From Acrasis kona (Eukaryota > Heterolobosea > Eutetramitea > Acrasida > Acrasidae): DNA of 64,000 bases. The notes below the pieces were generated by a model that saw nothing but the letters and a program-made list of their open reading frames with translations, made no database searches and was not told where the DNA came from. Shown here piece by piece: positions 42,499-53,710 of this stretch (position 1 is its first letter; every line of letters begins with the position of its first letter). Location: the NCBI GenBank assembly GCA_026419775.2, contig JAOPGA020000204.1, forward strand, positions 21,988 through 85,987, written 5' to 3'. Both the position numbers and the translations under genes were made by a program.

Positions 42499-45400
42499 AT
42501 GACAAAAAGGGTTACAAGATCCTCTACAAAAGTAGTCAATGTAGAAGATAACCAAATAGACTCGGATGAAGAGGATATCACCGTCAACACAACGCCTACA
42601 CGCCGCAGGAGAGTAAAGCCTCAGCCCGAGCCTTCTTCGGACGATGTAAAAAAAAGAAAAAGAGTAACAAAGAAAAAGCAGAGTGATAACGAGGATTCTG
42701 GAGACGATAAACCGAAAAGGAAGAGAAAGAAACCGGTAGTAGAATCGGACAGTGACAGCGATGCTCTTTCAGAGGAAGATCTAAAGGCACTACCAAAGAG
42801 ACCGGTTCTCAAAAGAAGTAAAAAGATCCACAGTGGTTCAGACGAAGACATGAATTTAACATCCAACTCAGATGCAGTAATTTCTGAAGATCAAGAACAG
42901 GAGGAGAAACCAAAACCCAAAAAGAAGACAGTTTTAAAAAAGAAAGCTAAAGACGACGAGCAGGATGAAAAGCCAAAGAAAAAGAAAGCAACAAAAAAAT
43001 CTCCTCCCAAGAAGAAAAAGAAGGACGAAGACTTTGTTCCGGGCGATGTAAGCGACGATGAACATATCAGCGGGTTAGTCAGCGAGGAAGAAGAACCTAT
43101 GGAGGAACCAAAATCCAAGAAATCAACACCAAAGAAAAAATCACCATCCAAAAAGTCAACGCCAAAAAAGAAATCTACATCATCCGAACCGACATCAAGT
43201 GAATCACCAAGTGAACTGATCGAAAGAATTAGATCACTTAGAGAAAAACGAGAAAAGAGACAAAAGAGCTCTTTGGTGTCAACATTAAATTTTGATCCTA
43301 AAGTATTACTGTTTGATCCAGAGTCAACCAAAAAACAAAGATCAGAAGAAAGCAGTGCAAGACACGAAGAGTTTGTAAACATTCTTAAAACTCATGTTGT
43401 AGTTGAAAGAGAACATCAAGAAGCCAACGAAGAAGATGTAGAACAAGATGAGGAAGAAGAAGAAACCAAAACTACGAAAAAGACCACATCCAAGAAGGGT
43501 TCAATCAAGTACACACCTTTAGAACAACAAGTCATTGCCTTAAAGAAACAATATCCGGACGTTGTGCTACTAATTGAAATTGGATACAAGTACAGGTTCT
43601 TTGGAGAAGATGCAGAGACAGCATCAAGAGTGTTAGGAATCATCGCTTACAATTCACACAACTTTCTTTGTGCTTCCATACCCAGCTATCGTCTACCAGT
43701 CCATCTCCGTCGCATGGTTGATGCAGGTTACAAGTGTGGACTGATCCGACAAACAGAAACAGCAGCCGTCAAAGCAGCAGGTAGCAACAAAGCAGGTCCC
43801 TTCGAAAGAAAACTTGATGGAATGTTCACGAAAGCAACAATGGTTGGAGAACAATTCGCAGACAGTGACGACAGTTGTGGATACTTGTGTTGCCTACATG
43901 AACAAACATCTTCACCAACCGACCAAAACAATGTAACCATCAGCTTGACCTGCGTTGACGTTTCCACAGGAGAGTTCCTATACGATACATTTAACGACGA
44001 TCCATTACGCAGAAACTTGGAAACGGCTTTAACGAGGATACCTCCCAGCGAATTAATCATTCCCAACGACCTCACCGAATACACGAAAAAATGTTTGGAA
44101 AGCAACATCAACACTTTAAACGTACGAACGGAACGCATCAGCAGACATTCATACGAACCAAATACATGTAGGTGTGACGTCGAAAACTTTTATGATGCCA
44201 GTCAAAAACCATACGCAGCAAACATCAAATCAAAAATCTTTTCATTACCAGAAAATGTCATTCCATGCGTCGGCGTCATGATCAATCATTTAAAAACATT
44301 CAAATTGGAACGCATGATGTGCATGCCAGGAATGACTTTTAACAAATTAACAAATCGTTACGAAATGAACATTAACGGCGTCACATTAAACAATTTGGAA
44401 ATTTTACAAAATAATGCGAACGCATCAGAAAAGGGAAGTTTGTATTGGTTAATGAACCACACGTGCACTCCATTCGGAAGTCGATTGTTGAAACATTGGA
44501 TCTGTCACCCGCTCTACGATTCACAATCCATTCAAGATCGATTAGATGCCATTCATTACATTCAATCAGAATCAAATGTCGACCAACATTTGTTCATTAG
44601 CAGCTTGCCAATCCTGATGAGATCTTTACCTGATTTGGAAAAGGCCTTGATGAGAGTGGAGTATGGCAAATGTAGTCCGAAAGAGTTTTTGGCCCTATTA
44701 AAGTCGTTCGAGAGATTAGGAGAGGAATTGCCGAATCAAGATGACATTGAATCCATTAATTGTCCATTAATTAAAAATTTGTTAATGAGCATTCCTGATA
44801 ATTTGGCACCGTTGATTGAAAAATTTTTATCTAGTTTTAATCATTCTGCTGTTGAGACCATGAACTATAAGGGGTTGTGGAATAAAAGAGAATTGTTTTT
44901 GAACATGTCCGGTTACCCAGAAATTGAAGAACAACAAGAAGCACTTTGTAATTTAAAAAATGATTTGAATAAACATTTGGAAGAGATTAGAGAATTGTTG
45001 GGAAAACCTAATCTAGTGTTTAAGGATTTGCATGGTAAGAGGGATTTGGTCGAAATTAAAGTATCTGAAATGCGTATGGCAAAGTCGGATTGGTTGAAGA
45101 CCTCTCAGACCAAGTCACTTGTTCGTTATCAAACTCCTTTTGTCATTAAACATCAAAAAGAGGTCCAGTATCATAAAGAGTTGTTAGAGAAGGAGAGTTC
45201 TAATGCTTGGAATAATTTGTTACTTGATTTTTGTGAACATTATGAACCATTAAAAAGAACTGTGGCTGCATTGGCCCAATTTGATTGTTTGTTGAGTTTG
45301 AGTGAATTGAGTTCTAAAAAGGGATACATCCGTCCCGAGTTTACAAAAAATACAAAATCCAAATTAAAAGTAGTGAATGGCAGACACCCCATGATTGAAA

Positions 45401-46203
45401 TGTTGTTGGAGGAGCAGGATCAGGAGTTCATTCCCAATGACGCTCATATGGACGCCACTCAAGAAAGATGCATGATCATAACGGGACCAAACATGGGTGG
45501 AAAATCATCTTACATTAAGAGCATGGCCATTATTGTGTTGATGGCTCACATTGGATCCTATGTTCCAGCCGATGAGTGTGAATTATCAATGTTTGATGCC
45601 ATTTACACACGCATGGGGGCAAGTGATGACATGAGCAGAGGTCACAGTACATTCTTTGTAGAGTTGAGCGAGGCTGGAGAGTGTTTGAGAGATGCCACGG
45701 AAAGAAGTTTAGTTGTGATGGATGAATTAGGTAGAGGTACAAGCACTCATGATGGAACGGCGATTGCTTATGCTACATTAGAGCGTTTGGTTTGTGGAAT
45801 CGGTTGTTTGAATTTATTTGTAACACATTATCCCTTGTTAACAACAATGTCTTTTATTTATCCTGACCTCATTAAAAATTATCACTTATCTTATAGTGGA
45901 AAGGAAAACCAGAAGGAAGTAAAGTTCTTGTATAAGCTTGTGAATGGTAGTTCTCCAAAGTCTTATGGTCTTAATGTTGCAAAACTTGCAGGTCTGAGCG
46001 CAGGTATCATTGATTTGGCCTCCGATAAGAGTGACCAGTTGGAGAGGGAAACCATGTCCAGAATGACTTCAAAGTGCTTTAACAGAATGCTAAAGTATCT
46101 TGACAGCGATAAGAGTGAAAGTATTAAAGATGTACAGAGTCATGTGAGGGAGTTGATACCGGGTATTGCCGATGAGAAGGACGCAATGGATGTAAAGGAA
46201 TAA
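42499..46203 (+). CDS. MSH3: DNA mismatch repair protein MSH3
   Basis: 1234 residues from ATG 42499 (MTKRVTRSST); an upstream ATG at 42415 would add 28. A disordered Lys/Glu/Ser N-terminus (about 1-350) is followed by the MutS I mismatch-binding domain with GYKYRFFGEDAE, the MSH3 signature that separates it from MSH6 (FYELY). Connector, lever and clamp domains follow, then the ATPase with Walker A GPNMGGKSSYIK (about 995) and Walker B MDELGRGTSTHDG (about 1074) and FVTHYP. MSH2-MSH3 recognises insertion/deletion loops. Intronless. Confidence 0.95.
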   Translation: MTKRVTRSSTKVVNVEDNQIDSDEEDITVNTTPTRRRRVKPQPEPSSDDVKKRKRVTKKKQSDNEDSGDDKPKRKRKKPVVESDSDSDALSEEDLKALPKRPVLKRSKKIHSGSDEDMNLTSNSDAVISEDQEQEEKPKPKKKTVLKKKAKDDEQDEKPKKKKATKKSPPKKKKKDEDFVPGDVSDDEHISGLVSEEEEPMEEPKSKKSTPKKKSPSKKSTPKKKSTSSEPTSSESPSELIERIRSLREKREKRQKSSLVSTLNFDPKVLLFDPESTKKQRSEESSARHEEFVNILKTHVVVEREHQEANEEDVEQDEEEEETKTTKKTTSKKGSIKYTPLEQQVIALKKQYPDVVLLIEIGYKYRFFGEDAETASRVLGIIAYNSHNFLCASIPSYRLPVHLRRMVDAGYKCGLIRQTETAAVKAAGSNKAGPFERKLDGMFTKATMVGEQFADSDDSCGYLCCLHEQTSSPTDQNNVTISLTCVDVSTGEFLYDTFNDDPLRRNLETALTRIPPSELIIPNDLTEYTKKCLESNINTLNVRTERISRHSYEPNTCRCDVENFYDASQKPYAANIKSKIFSLPENVIPCVGVMINHLKTFKLERMMCMPGMTFNKLTNRYEMNINGVTLNNLEILQNNANASEKGSLYWLMNHTCTPFGSRLLKHWICHPLYDSQSIQDRLDAIHYIQSESNVDQHLFISSLPILMRSLPDLEKALMRVEYGKCSPKEFLALLKSFERLGEELPNQDDIESINCPLIKNLLMSIPDNLAPLIEKFLSSFNHSAVETMNYKGLWNKRELFLNMSGYPEIEEQQEALCNLKNDLNKHLEEIRELLGKPNLVFKDLHGKRDLVEIKVSEMRMAKSDWLKTSQTKSLVRYQTPFVIKHQKEVQYHKELLEKESSNAWNNLLLDFCEHYEPLKRTVAALAQFDCLLSLSELSSKKGYIRPEFTKNTKSKLKVVNGRHPMIEMLLEEQDQEFIPNDAHMDATQERCMIITGPNMGGKSSYIKSMAIIVLMAHIGSYVPADECELSMFDAIYTRMGASDDMSRGHSTFFVELSEAGECLRDATERSLVVMDELGRGTSTHDGTAIAYATLERLVCGIGCLNLFVTHYPLLTTMSFIYPDLIKNYHLSYSGKENQKEVKFLYKLVNGSSPKSYGLNVAKLAGLSAGIIDLASDKSDQLERETMSRMTSKCFNRMLKYLDSDKSESIKDVQSHVRELIPGIADEKDAMDVKE

Positions 46204-46240
46204 ATGTCGTTTATGTAGTATAAATGTTGTGGTCTTTTAT

Positions 46241-46387
46241 TTACAGGCGCTTTTCAATGTTCTCAATATGTGTTAATGTTTCTTGGGACTTTGTCTGCTC
46301 TTTGGTCACTACCGACTGTAGTTCTTCCAGCTCTTTTTGAAATGCGAGGAGTGCCCAGGTCTTGTTATTGGATGATGTCAAGTTCAT
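46241..46387 (-). CDS. Very small coiled-coil protein, 48 residues
   Basis: ATG 46387 reads MNLTSSNNKTWALLAFQKEL then a Glu/Gln/Lys heptad-like helix ending EKRL and TAA that flows into AATAAA. The polyadenylation signal and coding-like composition favour a real gene, perhaps a subunit of a small helical complex. No family assigned. Convergent with MSH3. Confidence 0.5.
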   Translation of the reverse strand: MNLTSSNNKTWALLAFQKELEELQSVVTKEQTKSQETLTHIENIEKRL

Positions 46388-46582
46388 GTTGTGGTTTGAT
46401 AAAATGATCGTGTTTGACTTTTGACTTTATATTTTAAAAAATGCGCATTATTAATAGATCTGATCTAAACATAAACTGGCCAATTAATGGAGTCGGATTC
46501 TCATGATCGTTGTAAAAGCAATCTTTACGACGTTTGAAGTGTTTTATGGTACATGGTCCAAATAATTTTGTAAAGCTGACAA

Positions 46583-47366
46583 ATGACAGGCAAGGTGCCC
46601 TCTTCCGTTGGGGAGTTGCAAGGGTATGAAGTTTTTTGATATTATTTTTTTTACATTTACAGCACTCTTAATCAATTGATTCTAGAGCAGCGGTAAGCAT
46701 TTTAATACCTTCTTCACTTAAGTTAGCAGCACCTTACTGCCGTTTCAATCTATCGTTTCACACACATTCAAACTATTGAGCGACCGTATCAAAAAGTTAG
46801 AAAATAAGATTGAAAAGTTGTCCAATACAACCGTACAAAATAGCCCCCAATGTGAAGAAGTGAGCATCGCTTTGCCAACCGGTGAACTCAAAATAGAGAT
46901 GAGGAAGATATCATCAAAAACAACTTTGCTATTCATTCCTCAAAATCAATTTCCTACATTTAATTTTGTTGGAAGAATTTTAGGACCAAAGGGTAAGTTA
47001 AGATTTGTTTGAAATATCAACATGTCTATAGGAAGCCAATTAAAAATGTTGCAGGATGTCACAAAATGTAAAATACTAATAAGAGGGTTCGGAAGCAATA
47101 AGAAGACAGAAATCACGGATGGGGTCAAATCTTACCAACCACTTCATCTTCAAATAAACATTGAAGAGTGCTTAACGGACTTTGAAACCAAATCTAGAAT
47201 GGATGATTGCATTTCGCAACTACTACCTTATCTAATTCCAACTGACTCTGATATTGACACACTTAAAAAGCTACAACTAAAAGAGTTGGCCGCACTAAAA
47301 AGTTCAAAACAGTCACCCACCGTCACTAAAGAGAAAATAAATCACATCAGATATAGTCCCTACTAA
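46583..47366 (+). CDS. STAR-family KH RNA-binding protein (QKI/GLD-1/SF1-like)
   Basis: Four exons: 46583-46623, 46663-46692 (30 nt), 46727-46992, 47032-47366 (introns 39, 34 and 39 nt), 223 residues. The N-terminal helices (LNQLILEQR...SDRIKKLENKIEKL) fit a QUA1 dimerisation segment. The KH core NFVGRILGPKG|SQLKMLQDVTKCKILIRGFG is rebuilt only by splicing, and the C-terminal DSDIDTLKKLQLKELAAL matches the QUA2-like helix. STAR proteins bind ACUAAY-type RNA and control splicing or mRNA fate. The branch-point-like ACTAAC in local introns would be a natural target of an SF1-type member, though no zinc knuckle is present. Confidence 0.88.
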
Positions 47367-47541
47367 CTCATGTAAATAATAAACATCGTCCTTAATTTAA
47401 TTTAATTCCCTCCAATCAATTGACGAATAATAATTTTTGACGAACAGCGAGATGATCCTGTCATGCTTTTTACCTTTTCCGCCTTACAATTTATCTGACA
47501 TTACAATGGAGACAAAAATCTAACTTCAAACATAAATATTC

Positions 47542-49962
47542 ATGCTCCATTCACATAGAGTGTCTATGATCAGACGACTTCGTTATGATTTATTACCAAT
47601 ATGCGCGAGAAACTATGCGAGAAACAGAATGAACAACAGTAAACAGCGCGCAGTAAAAAGTCCTATTGTGTTTGAGCGGCCGCGCAAACACAACCACATG
47701 AATAATTACCAAGTTCCTTTGGAATATCCAGAGGAAACAGCTAATGAATCAATTGCCCAAACGCCCCAAAGAAACATGTTTGCGCTCGAGGAAGAAGTAA
47801 TGTATGTTGAGGACGATCTACAGATCGAGAATGATCTACAAGTGCAAGAAATGGAGGACATCTCGTTGATGTATGACATTGAGGACGTTACAGATCCTTT
47901 TATACTTGCAACAGAAAACTTCTCTGTAAGGCCTGAACAGACCACACACTTTACAAATCTTATCCTGCGAGTAAAAGAGTCAAACAGACACACAAATCAC
48001 AACATACCTGCACACATTTATGATAGAAGTTTTGTTTCATTTCAAACGCATTTCTTCACCAGCATGTTGAATACTAGAGAAAGAGCCACCCAAACGCTTA
48101 AGGCATTCAAGGCTGCGTTTGGCCAAAACACAGTTGATAAATTGATGTGGCAGCTCTATCTACGTGATGCTCTGACACGGTATGAAGGTCTAATCATGAA
48201 CTACAATGAGAACATCAAGAAAAAGTCGAAAGACGAGATTGCCAAGACTTATGTTGTTGATCTGACTCACCCTGAAAAATGGTATCCACAAACACGTAAA
48301 ATGAGGAGACAGGTACGTCCGAAGTCGATTACATTTTTAATGTTTTTTAGATCATTTTTCACACAGGACCTACAAACTCTGGAAAGACACATTCAGCCTT
48401 CCAAGCACTGCTCTCAGCAAAAACAGGTGTCTACGCAGCACCTTTGAGACTTTTAGCAGCCGAAGTACATCAACGCATGGTTAATGATGGAGTTAAATGC
48501 GACCTCATAACAGGAGATTACAAAGTAATAATAGACGGAGCGACACACGCTGCTTCAACCATTGAAATGTTATCGACCACAGAAGAATACGAAGTTGCTG
48601 TCATTGATGAGGTTCAGTTACTTTCTGATCCTAATAGAGGATGGGCATGGACAAGAGCGTTACTTGGAATTAGAGCCAAAGAAGTTCACGTATGTGGCGA
48701 GGAACGTACGCTTCAAGCACTAAAGAAGATTGCAGCCGACTGTGGTGATGATCTCATTGTAAACCAATACAATAGGTTAACTCAACTAACTTGTCAAAAT
48801 AATATTGTACGTAACATAAAAGAATTACAACCTGGTGATTGTGTGATTGCGTTTGGACGTAACCAAATTTTAAAGATCAAGAATGAAATTGAACAAAACA
48901 CAAGGTATAAGGTTGCAGTTGGTAAGTATTTTACATTTTGATGGAAACTAACATGCGTCAGTTTTTGGAGGACTACCACCCAGTACACGTATTCAACAAG
49001 CAACTTTATTCAACAGTCCTGACACAAAATATGACATTCTCGTCGCAAGCGACGCCATCGGACACGGACTCAACTTGAACATTAGAAGAATCATCTTCCA
49101 CAAAACTAAAAAATTCGATGGAACAGTTATACGGGAGTTGGAAGTTCATGAGATCAAACAAATAGCAGGACGTGCAGGACGCTTCCGTTCCAAGTATCCT
49201 GACGGTTACGTTACAACATTCTCGCAAGGAGATCAATTCGTTGTCAGCAATGCTCTACAAACACAATCCATGGACATTGAGATGGCAGGACTGCTACCTA
49301 CGAATGATCAACTAGAGTACTTGGCACATAAAATGAACACATCAAGTTTAATTGAACTATTAGGCGCCGTAGAAGCATTAAACAGACTGGATGACAGCAT
49401 GTACTTTTTGTGTGGAATTGAACCAAAAATAGAACAAGCGACTGTCATTGACGAGATTGATGGACTAAACATTAGAGAGAAATTAGACTTTTTGTTAGCA
49501 CCCGTTCAAGTATGTACATTTTCAGTTTAATTTCATTAACCTTTTTAGCTTGACGATCAGTTATGCATGAATTACTTTAGAATGTACATGGAAGCCTATC
49601 AAAAAGGTACAAAGATTGGAGACATGATTCAACTACCAAACGGACCACCTGGAACCATCAAGAAGATGTTACTTTTAGAGTCGACGCACAAGATATTAGA
49701 AATGTATTGTTGGTTGAGTTATCGTTATGAGGATGTATTCACACAGAGGAAGGAAGCAGAGCTCAAACAAAAAATATGTGCTGACTTGATTGCGAAAGGA
49801 CTGGAAGTGATTGGACCGGAAGAAAAGGAACAATGGATTATCGAAAGAGATTTTGTAAAACCCAAGCATTCATCAAGAAAACAGAGAATACAAAAGATAC
49901 AAAAGGAAAAGCACTTTACAGAGAAGCAATTACGCAAGTATTTAAAAAGTTATAAATTTTAA
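47542..49962 (+). CDS. SUPV3L1: Mitochondrial ATP-dependent RNA helicase SUV3
   Basis: Four exons: 47542-48312, 48351-48921, 48962-49509, 49549-49962 (introns 38, 40 and 39 nt), 767 residues. The basic N-terminus (MIRRLRYDLLPICARNYARN) fits a mitochondrial presequence. Helicase motifs: Walker A TGPTNSGKTHS formed directly after splice 1, Ia YAAPLRLLAAEV, II VIDEVQ, motif III-like region, V SDAIGHGLNLNI and VI QIAGRAGR. The SUV3 C-terminal domain (LLAPVQ|LDDQL...YMEAY) follows. SUV3 feeds RNA to the mitochondrial degradosome. Convergent with the kinase gene, with 7 bp between stops. Confidence 0.94.
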
Positions 49963-49969
49963 AGTTTAT

Positions 49970-51157
49970 CTACAATACTAAAGAGTTTTTTGATGAACGA
50001 CGGAACAAGTTTAAAAATGAATTCTTCTTCTTGATCTTTGCTCCTGCTTCTATAAAGTTCCTGTCGGAGTCGACCTTGAGGTTTAAGCCTTGTACCTTAA
50101 AGATTGTGTTCAACATTTCGATTTTGATGCTGTCGTCGTTGTCTTCTAGTGTCTCTTCGTATGCAAAGTCATATGGCTCAGCTTTGGCTGTTGCCAACTT
50201 TTCGTCATAAAAGTCTTTAAAGTATGGGTGTTGAAGTGCCTCTGCAGCGCTAATTCTTGACTCTGGATTGAAGTGTAACATCTTTGATAATAGGTCGATG
50301 GCATCTGGTGTCTGACCTGCAAAGATCTCATTGAAGCCTCTTCCTTTGCATTTTCCCAACCTATTTACAAAGTCGACTCCTTCTGGTGATCCAATGATGT
50401 TCTCTGTGTTTGGTGTACCTAGTAGACGGATAATTCTTTTGATTTGATCGATGGGTGATGATCCTTTGAACAGAACTTCTCCAGTGAGGATCTCTGCCAA
50501 TATGCAACCAACACTCCAAATATCAGCTTGCCTAGAAACTTTATTGTTGTTGAGAAGTAACTCAGGGGCTCTGTACCATCTTGTTTGCACATAGTTTGTA
50601 CTCATGGTGGGATCATTCTCAAAGTCAATGAAGCGTGCAAGACCAAAGTCTGCCAACTTTACTGTGCTATCCGAGTTGATAAGAATGTTTTCTGGTTTTA
50701 GATCTCGATGTAGTATAGAAGCTGAATGTGTGTAAGATAGAGCACACACAAGTTGGTAGACGATGAACTGGCAATGTTGATTCGTCAACTTTTGCTTGCT
50801 TCTAATAATGTTTCTTAGGTCAGTTTCCATCAACTCATTCACTAGGTATAGATCCTTAAAATTATTATATGAAGTTGGTACGACGACTTCAAGTAATCCA
50901 ACAATGTTGGGATGTTTCATGTGTGATAAAATCTTCAATTCCCTAAGAACGCGTTTAGATACGCAGTCACTTTGAAACACATCTTTGTTCTTCTTTATGG
51001 CACATTTAACATTTGTCACATCGTCCTTGGCGACGCAAACAACTCCGTATGATCCTTTACCTATCACCTTCTCAGGTGTGTATCTCTTAGGTACAACTAG
51101 TTTCTCTCCAGATACACTGTGTTCAACAACAACTTGCTTGACTAGGTCCTTTGCCAT
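49970..51157 (-). CDS. MAP kinase with TNY activation motif
   Basis: 395 residues, intronless, ending in TAG. Kinase landmarks: GKGSYGVV (33-40), Lys55 (AIKK), HRDLKPEN (140-147), DFG (160-162) and a MAPK-type dual site Thr177-Asn-Tyr179 before VQTRWYRAPE. ELMETDLRNII and the MAPK insert region (PIDQIKRIIRLLGTPN) place it with MAP kinases rather than CDKs. The usual TEY/TGY/TPY/TDY is replaced by TNY. The C-terminal about 60 residues are a variable tail ending in basic and Ser residues. Confidence 0.92.
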   Translation of the reverse strand: MAKDLVKQVVVEHSVSGEKLVVPKRYTPEKVIGKGSYGVVCVAKDDVTNVKCAIKKNKDVFQSDCVSKRVLRELKILSHMKHPNIVGLLEVVVPTSYNNFKDLYLVNELMETDLRNIIRSKQKLTNQHCQFIVYQLVCALSYTHSASILHRDLKPENILINSDSTVKLADFGLARFIDFENDPTMSTNYVQTRWYRAPELLLNNNKVSRQADIWSVGCILAEILTGEVLFKGSSPIDQIKRIIRLLGTPNTENIIGSPEGVDFVNRLGKCKGRGFNEIFAGQTPDAIDLLSKMLHFNPESRISAAEALQHPYFKDFYDEKLATAKAEPYDFAYEETLEDNDDSIKIEMLNTIFKVQGLNLKVDSDRNFIEAGAKIKKKNSFLNLFRRSSKNSLVL

Positions 51158-52344
51158 GTTTTTTTAAGTTTTGAGTCGTTGGGTCATAATCGAATGACTT
51201 TAAATGGGTTCTGACTGTCAATTGTCATTTATTTATAATACACTATAATTAATTGAAATATCCTAAATTGTATAATAGCAAAGTGAACTTCTAAAATGGC
51301 AGTTGGAGTGGCTGAACAAGTAGAATCCATTTCCGGAGTTATGTTGAGGAGGGGTTGCTAAAACAAAAATACTTCTGACAGGAGTCCTTACTTATGAATA
51401 ACATATTAAGCATTTAGAAAGTGTTCAGATTTTGCATCTGAATGTATATAGTCTTGTGGTGAGTTAGTTGTATGCAAAGGGTGGACCTCAACTTTAAAAG
51501 TCGGAATTTAGTCAACCCATACATTGTTCTTCGCAATTTGAACCACTTCCAATGCATTCACAGCGCACGTGTGCAGTTTTTTACATTGTTAGTGTTGTGT
51601 CAACAAGAACACTTGCAGACCGTGACGATAACTAGTAGTGAGTTTCGAAGAAGAACAATTTCAATTCCTACTCGTCATTAAAAACATAATTTTTCAAGAT
51701 TTATTAGAATACATACTCTTGAAATGAGTCAATGCCATCAAATCACAGACAGAGCATCGTAAATGTTCGTCATTCACCTTGATTAGAAATGCAACTCCCA
51801 TCATGTACTATTCATAATGAAATTGTTGACTAGTGACGTGTTAGTAAGAATTTTAATTGATTTTCCAACCGTAGCGGGCTGTTACATAATTCCAAATCAT
51901 GCATCTTTTAATGTGATGGTGGTGAAGGGATTATGTCCTCTTGATAACTAATCTCATAGACACGAACACAAGTGCTGGACATCTAATGCACCCATTGCTT
52001 TTCGTGATACTTCTTCTGCAGTAGAATATCAGCAATTTAATTAGAACTGATTCTTGAAATCCTCCATCTCCTATTCTTTCGAATGTGTATAATGCTCCAC
52101 TACTGATGTCCGATTTCTTGGTGTGGTGGCTTTGTATATTTTCTATTTGTATATTGCTGGGGCGATTTGTATCGTGGATAGTTGTAATGTCTGTTTGATT
52201 GTGAATAGCGGGCAATCCTATGCTCCATTGTTTTAGCACGCTTTTTTTTCGTTTCGAATTGAGTATTACAAAACCCAATCGGGATGCATGTGTGATTAGA
52301 AGGGATTCTACTTTGTGCAAAATAGAATCGAAATAATATAAGTG
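51158..52344. other. Long region without a confirmed gene
   Basis: Nearly 1.2 kb. A 21-codon ATG frame (51296-51361), a 69-codon plus frame (51472-51681) and a 159-codon minus frame (51931-52410) exist. The last overlaps the start of the next gene antisense; its middle (SGALYTFERIGDGGF) looks mildly coding-like. None has splice or homology support, so I leave them unassigned. Confidence 0.4.
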
Positions 52345-53586
52345 ATGATTAACGAGAGGGCCCCTCAGCAGGTTAGGGTGCTGGAATATTTGAAGCACAT
52401 TAGCAACCAAATCACACCAAGGTCAAATGTAATGCCTAACCTTCCGCCATCATTATTTCAACAACTATGGAAGGAGTGCCTCAAGGAGCATGGTGACAAT
52501 CAAGTTGAGGACATTCCCCCGGTTAAAGCGACAAATATAGAGCTGGCCTGCTTTAATTTGGACGTTGCACTTATTTTTGTTGGGGAAGAAGCGAGATTTG
52601 TTACAGATTACTTTTATGATAGAGGCCTCAAACATCTAGGTCCCACGCTATTTTGTAGTGAAATTACAGATAACCTTACAGCCTGCTGCTTTTCCATGAT
52701 AGGGTTTTACTATACTCGCCAAGGTGGCAATGTGGCAAGAGACATTATCATGCAAAAAGTATGGAAATACATTCATCACACTGATGAAAATCTATCTTCA
52801 TTGTCCACAATAGAAAGAGCCAAGCACAGTTACTTGGTGCACAATTGTTTTTTTCGTACAATGAACATTAATCTGGTAGATTGTCATATGTGGGTCAAGA
52901 TTTATTTAATTGTTAGTTATATGGACTTTTCCTACCACTATCCTGACACTACATTTGACAGCGATTACATAGAATTTATTCAAAAAATAGATTCTGATGT
53001 CATGAATTATACACATACCCTTCATATCTCCCTTGATTCTACTTCTAAATTTATAGATTTCTTCGATAATAATGAAAGAACATATATCGCTCACTTGTTA
53101 AAATTGGCCATCCACGGTTATAGAATTGATATCTTGTTAAAAACCGATTCTTGTGTTGATGATAGGGTCAAAGAATCAGCCGACTACATCTTGAGTAGTG
53201 ATATGTTAAAAATCATTACAAAAACTTCCATCGAGACACAACCAGTTCTTTGGAAACCTATTGAGAGTGCTGCAAAAGCACACCTTGCCTTGTTCGAGGA
53301 AGCTGATAACCACCAACTTAGATCTGAAGTTTTTTCTAAACTCATTAGCGAGCAAAAGTTAATCAAGACCATCTCCATGAACTACAATGCAAATGTTTCC
53401 GATATTATTAACCAACTTTCCAAGGCTATAGATTCATACGAATTTCAAGAAGATTTCTCCACTGCCAAGGAAGACTGCACACAAAACCATTTCTTTGATA
53501 TTGTTGCCCGCTTTGGACTTGAAACGAAACCAAAAAAACTAACAAAAAGAGAGGTTGAAAACTATCTTGATGTATTGTTCTCATGA
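52345..53586 (+). CDS. Unknown alpha-helical protein, 413 residues
   Basis: An intronless frame from ATG 52345 (MINERAPQQVRVLEYL). It is predicted almost wholly helical with no membrane span, signal peptide or known catalytic motif. The overall pattern (aromatic-rich helices, LACFNLDVALIFVGEE, LLKLAIHGYRIDILL) recalls the helical regulatory half of some protist/fungal transcription factors, but no DNA-binding motif is visible, so this is only an analogy. Good codon-like composition supports a real gene. Confidence 0.7.
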   Translation: MINERAPQQVRVLEYLKHISNQITPRSNVMPNLPPSLFQQLWKECLKEHGDNQVEDIPPVKATNIELACFNLDVALIFVGEEARFVTDYFYDRGLKHLGPTLFCSEITDNLTACCFSMIGFYYTRQGGNVARDIIMQKVWKYIHHTDENLSSLSTIERAKHSYLVHNCFFRTMNINLVDCHMWVKIYLIVSYMDFSYHYPDTTFDSDYIEFIQKIDSDVMNYTHTLHISLDSTSKFIDFFDNNERTYIAHLLKLAIHGYRIDILLKTDSCVDDRVKESADYILSSDMLKIITKTSIETQPVLWKPIESAAKAHLALFEEADNHQLRSEVFSKLISEQKLIKTISMNYNANVSDIINQLSKAIDSYEFQEDFSTAKEDCTQNHFFDIVARFGLETKPKKLTKREVENYLDVLFS

Positions 53587-53710
53587 TGAAAACTGTTGTA
53601 ATTTAAATAAACGAAACTTTGTAGAGTCTTCTGCCGATGTTTGTAACAGGTCAACCAATTATTGTGTCACTAACATATGGGGCGAACCAGAAATACAATT
53701 TTATTGACAT

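Noticed and set aside
42499..46203. Assignment of the MutS protein as MSH6
   Set aside because: The mismatch-binding motif is GYKYRFFGEDAE as in MSH3, not the FYELY-type motif of MSH6, and no PWWP domain is visible.
51931..52410. 159-codon minus-strand frame
   Set aside because: It starts antisense inside the better supported gene at 52345, and no domain or splice pattern supports it.
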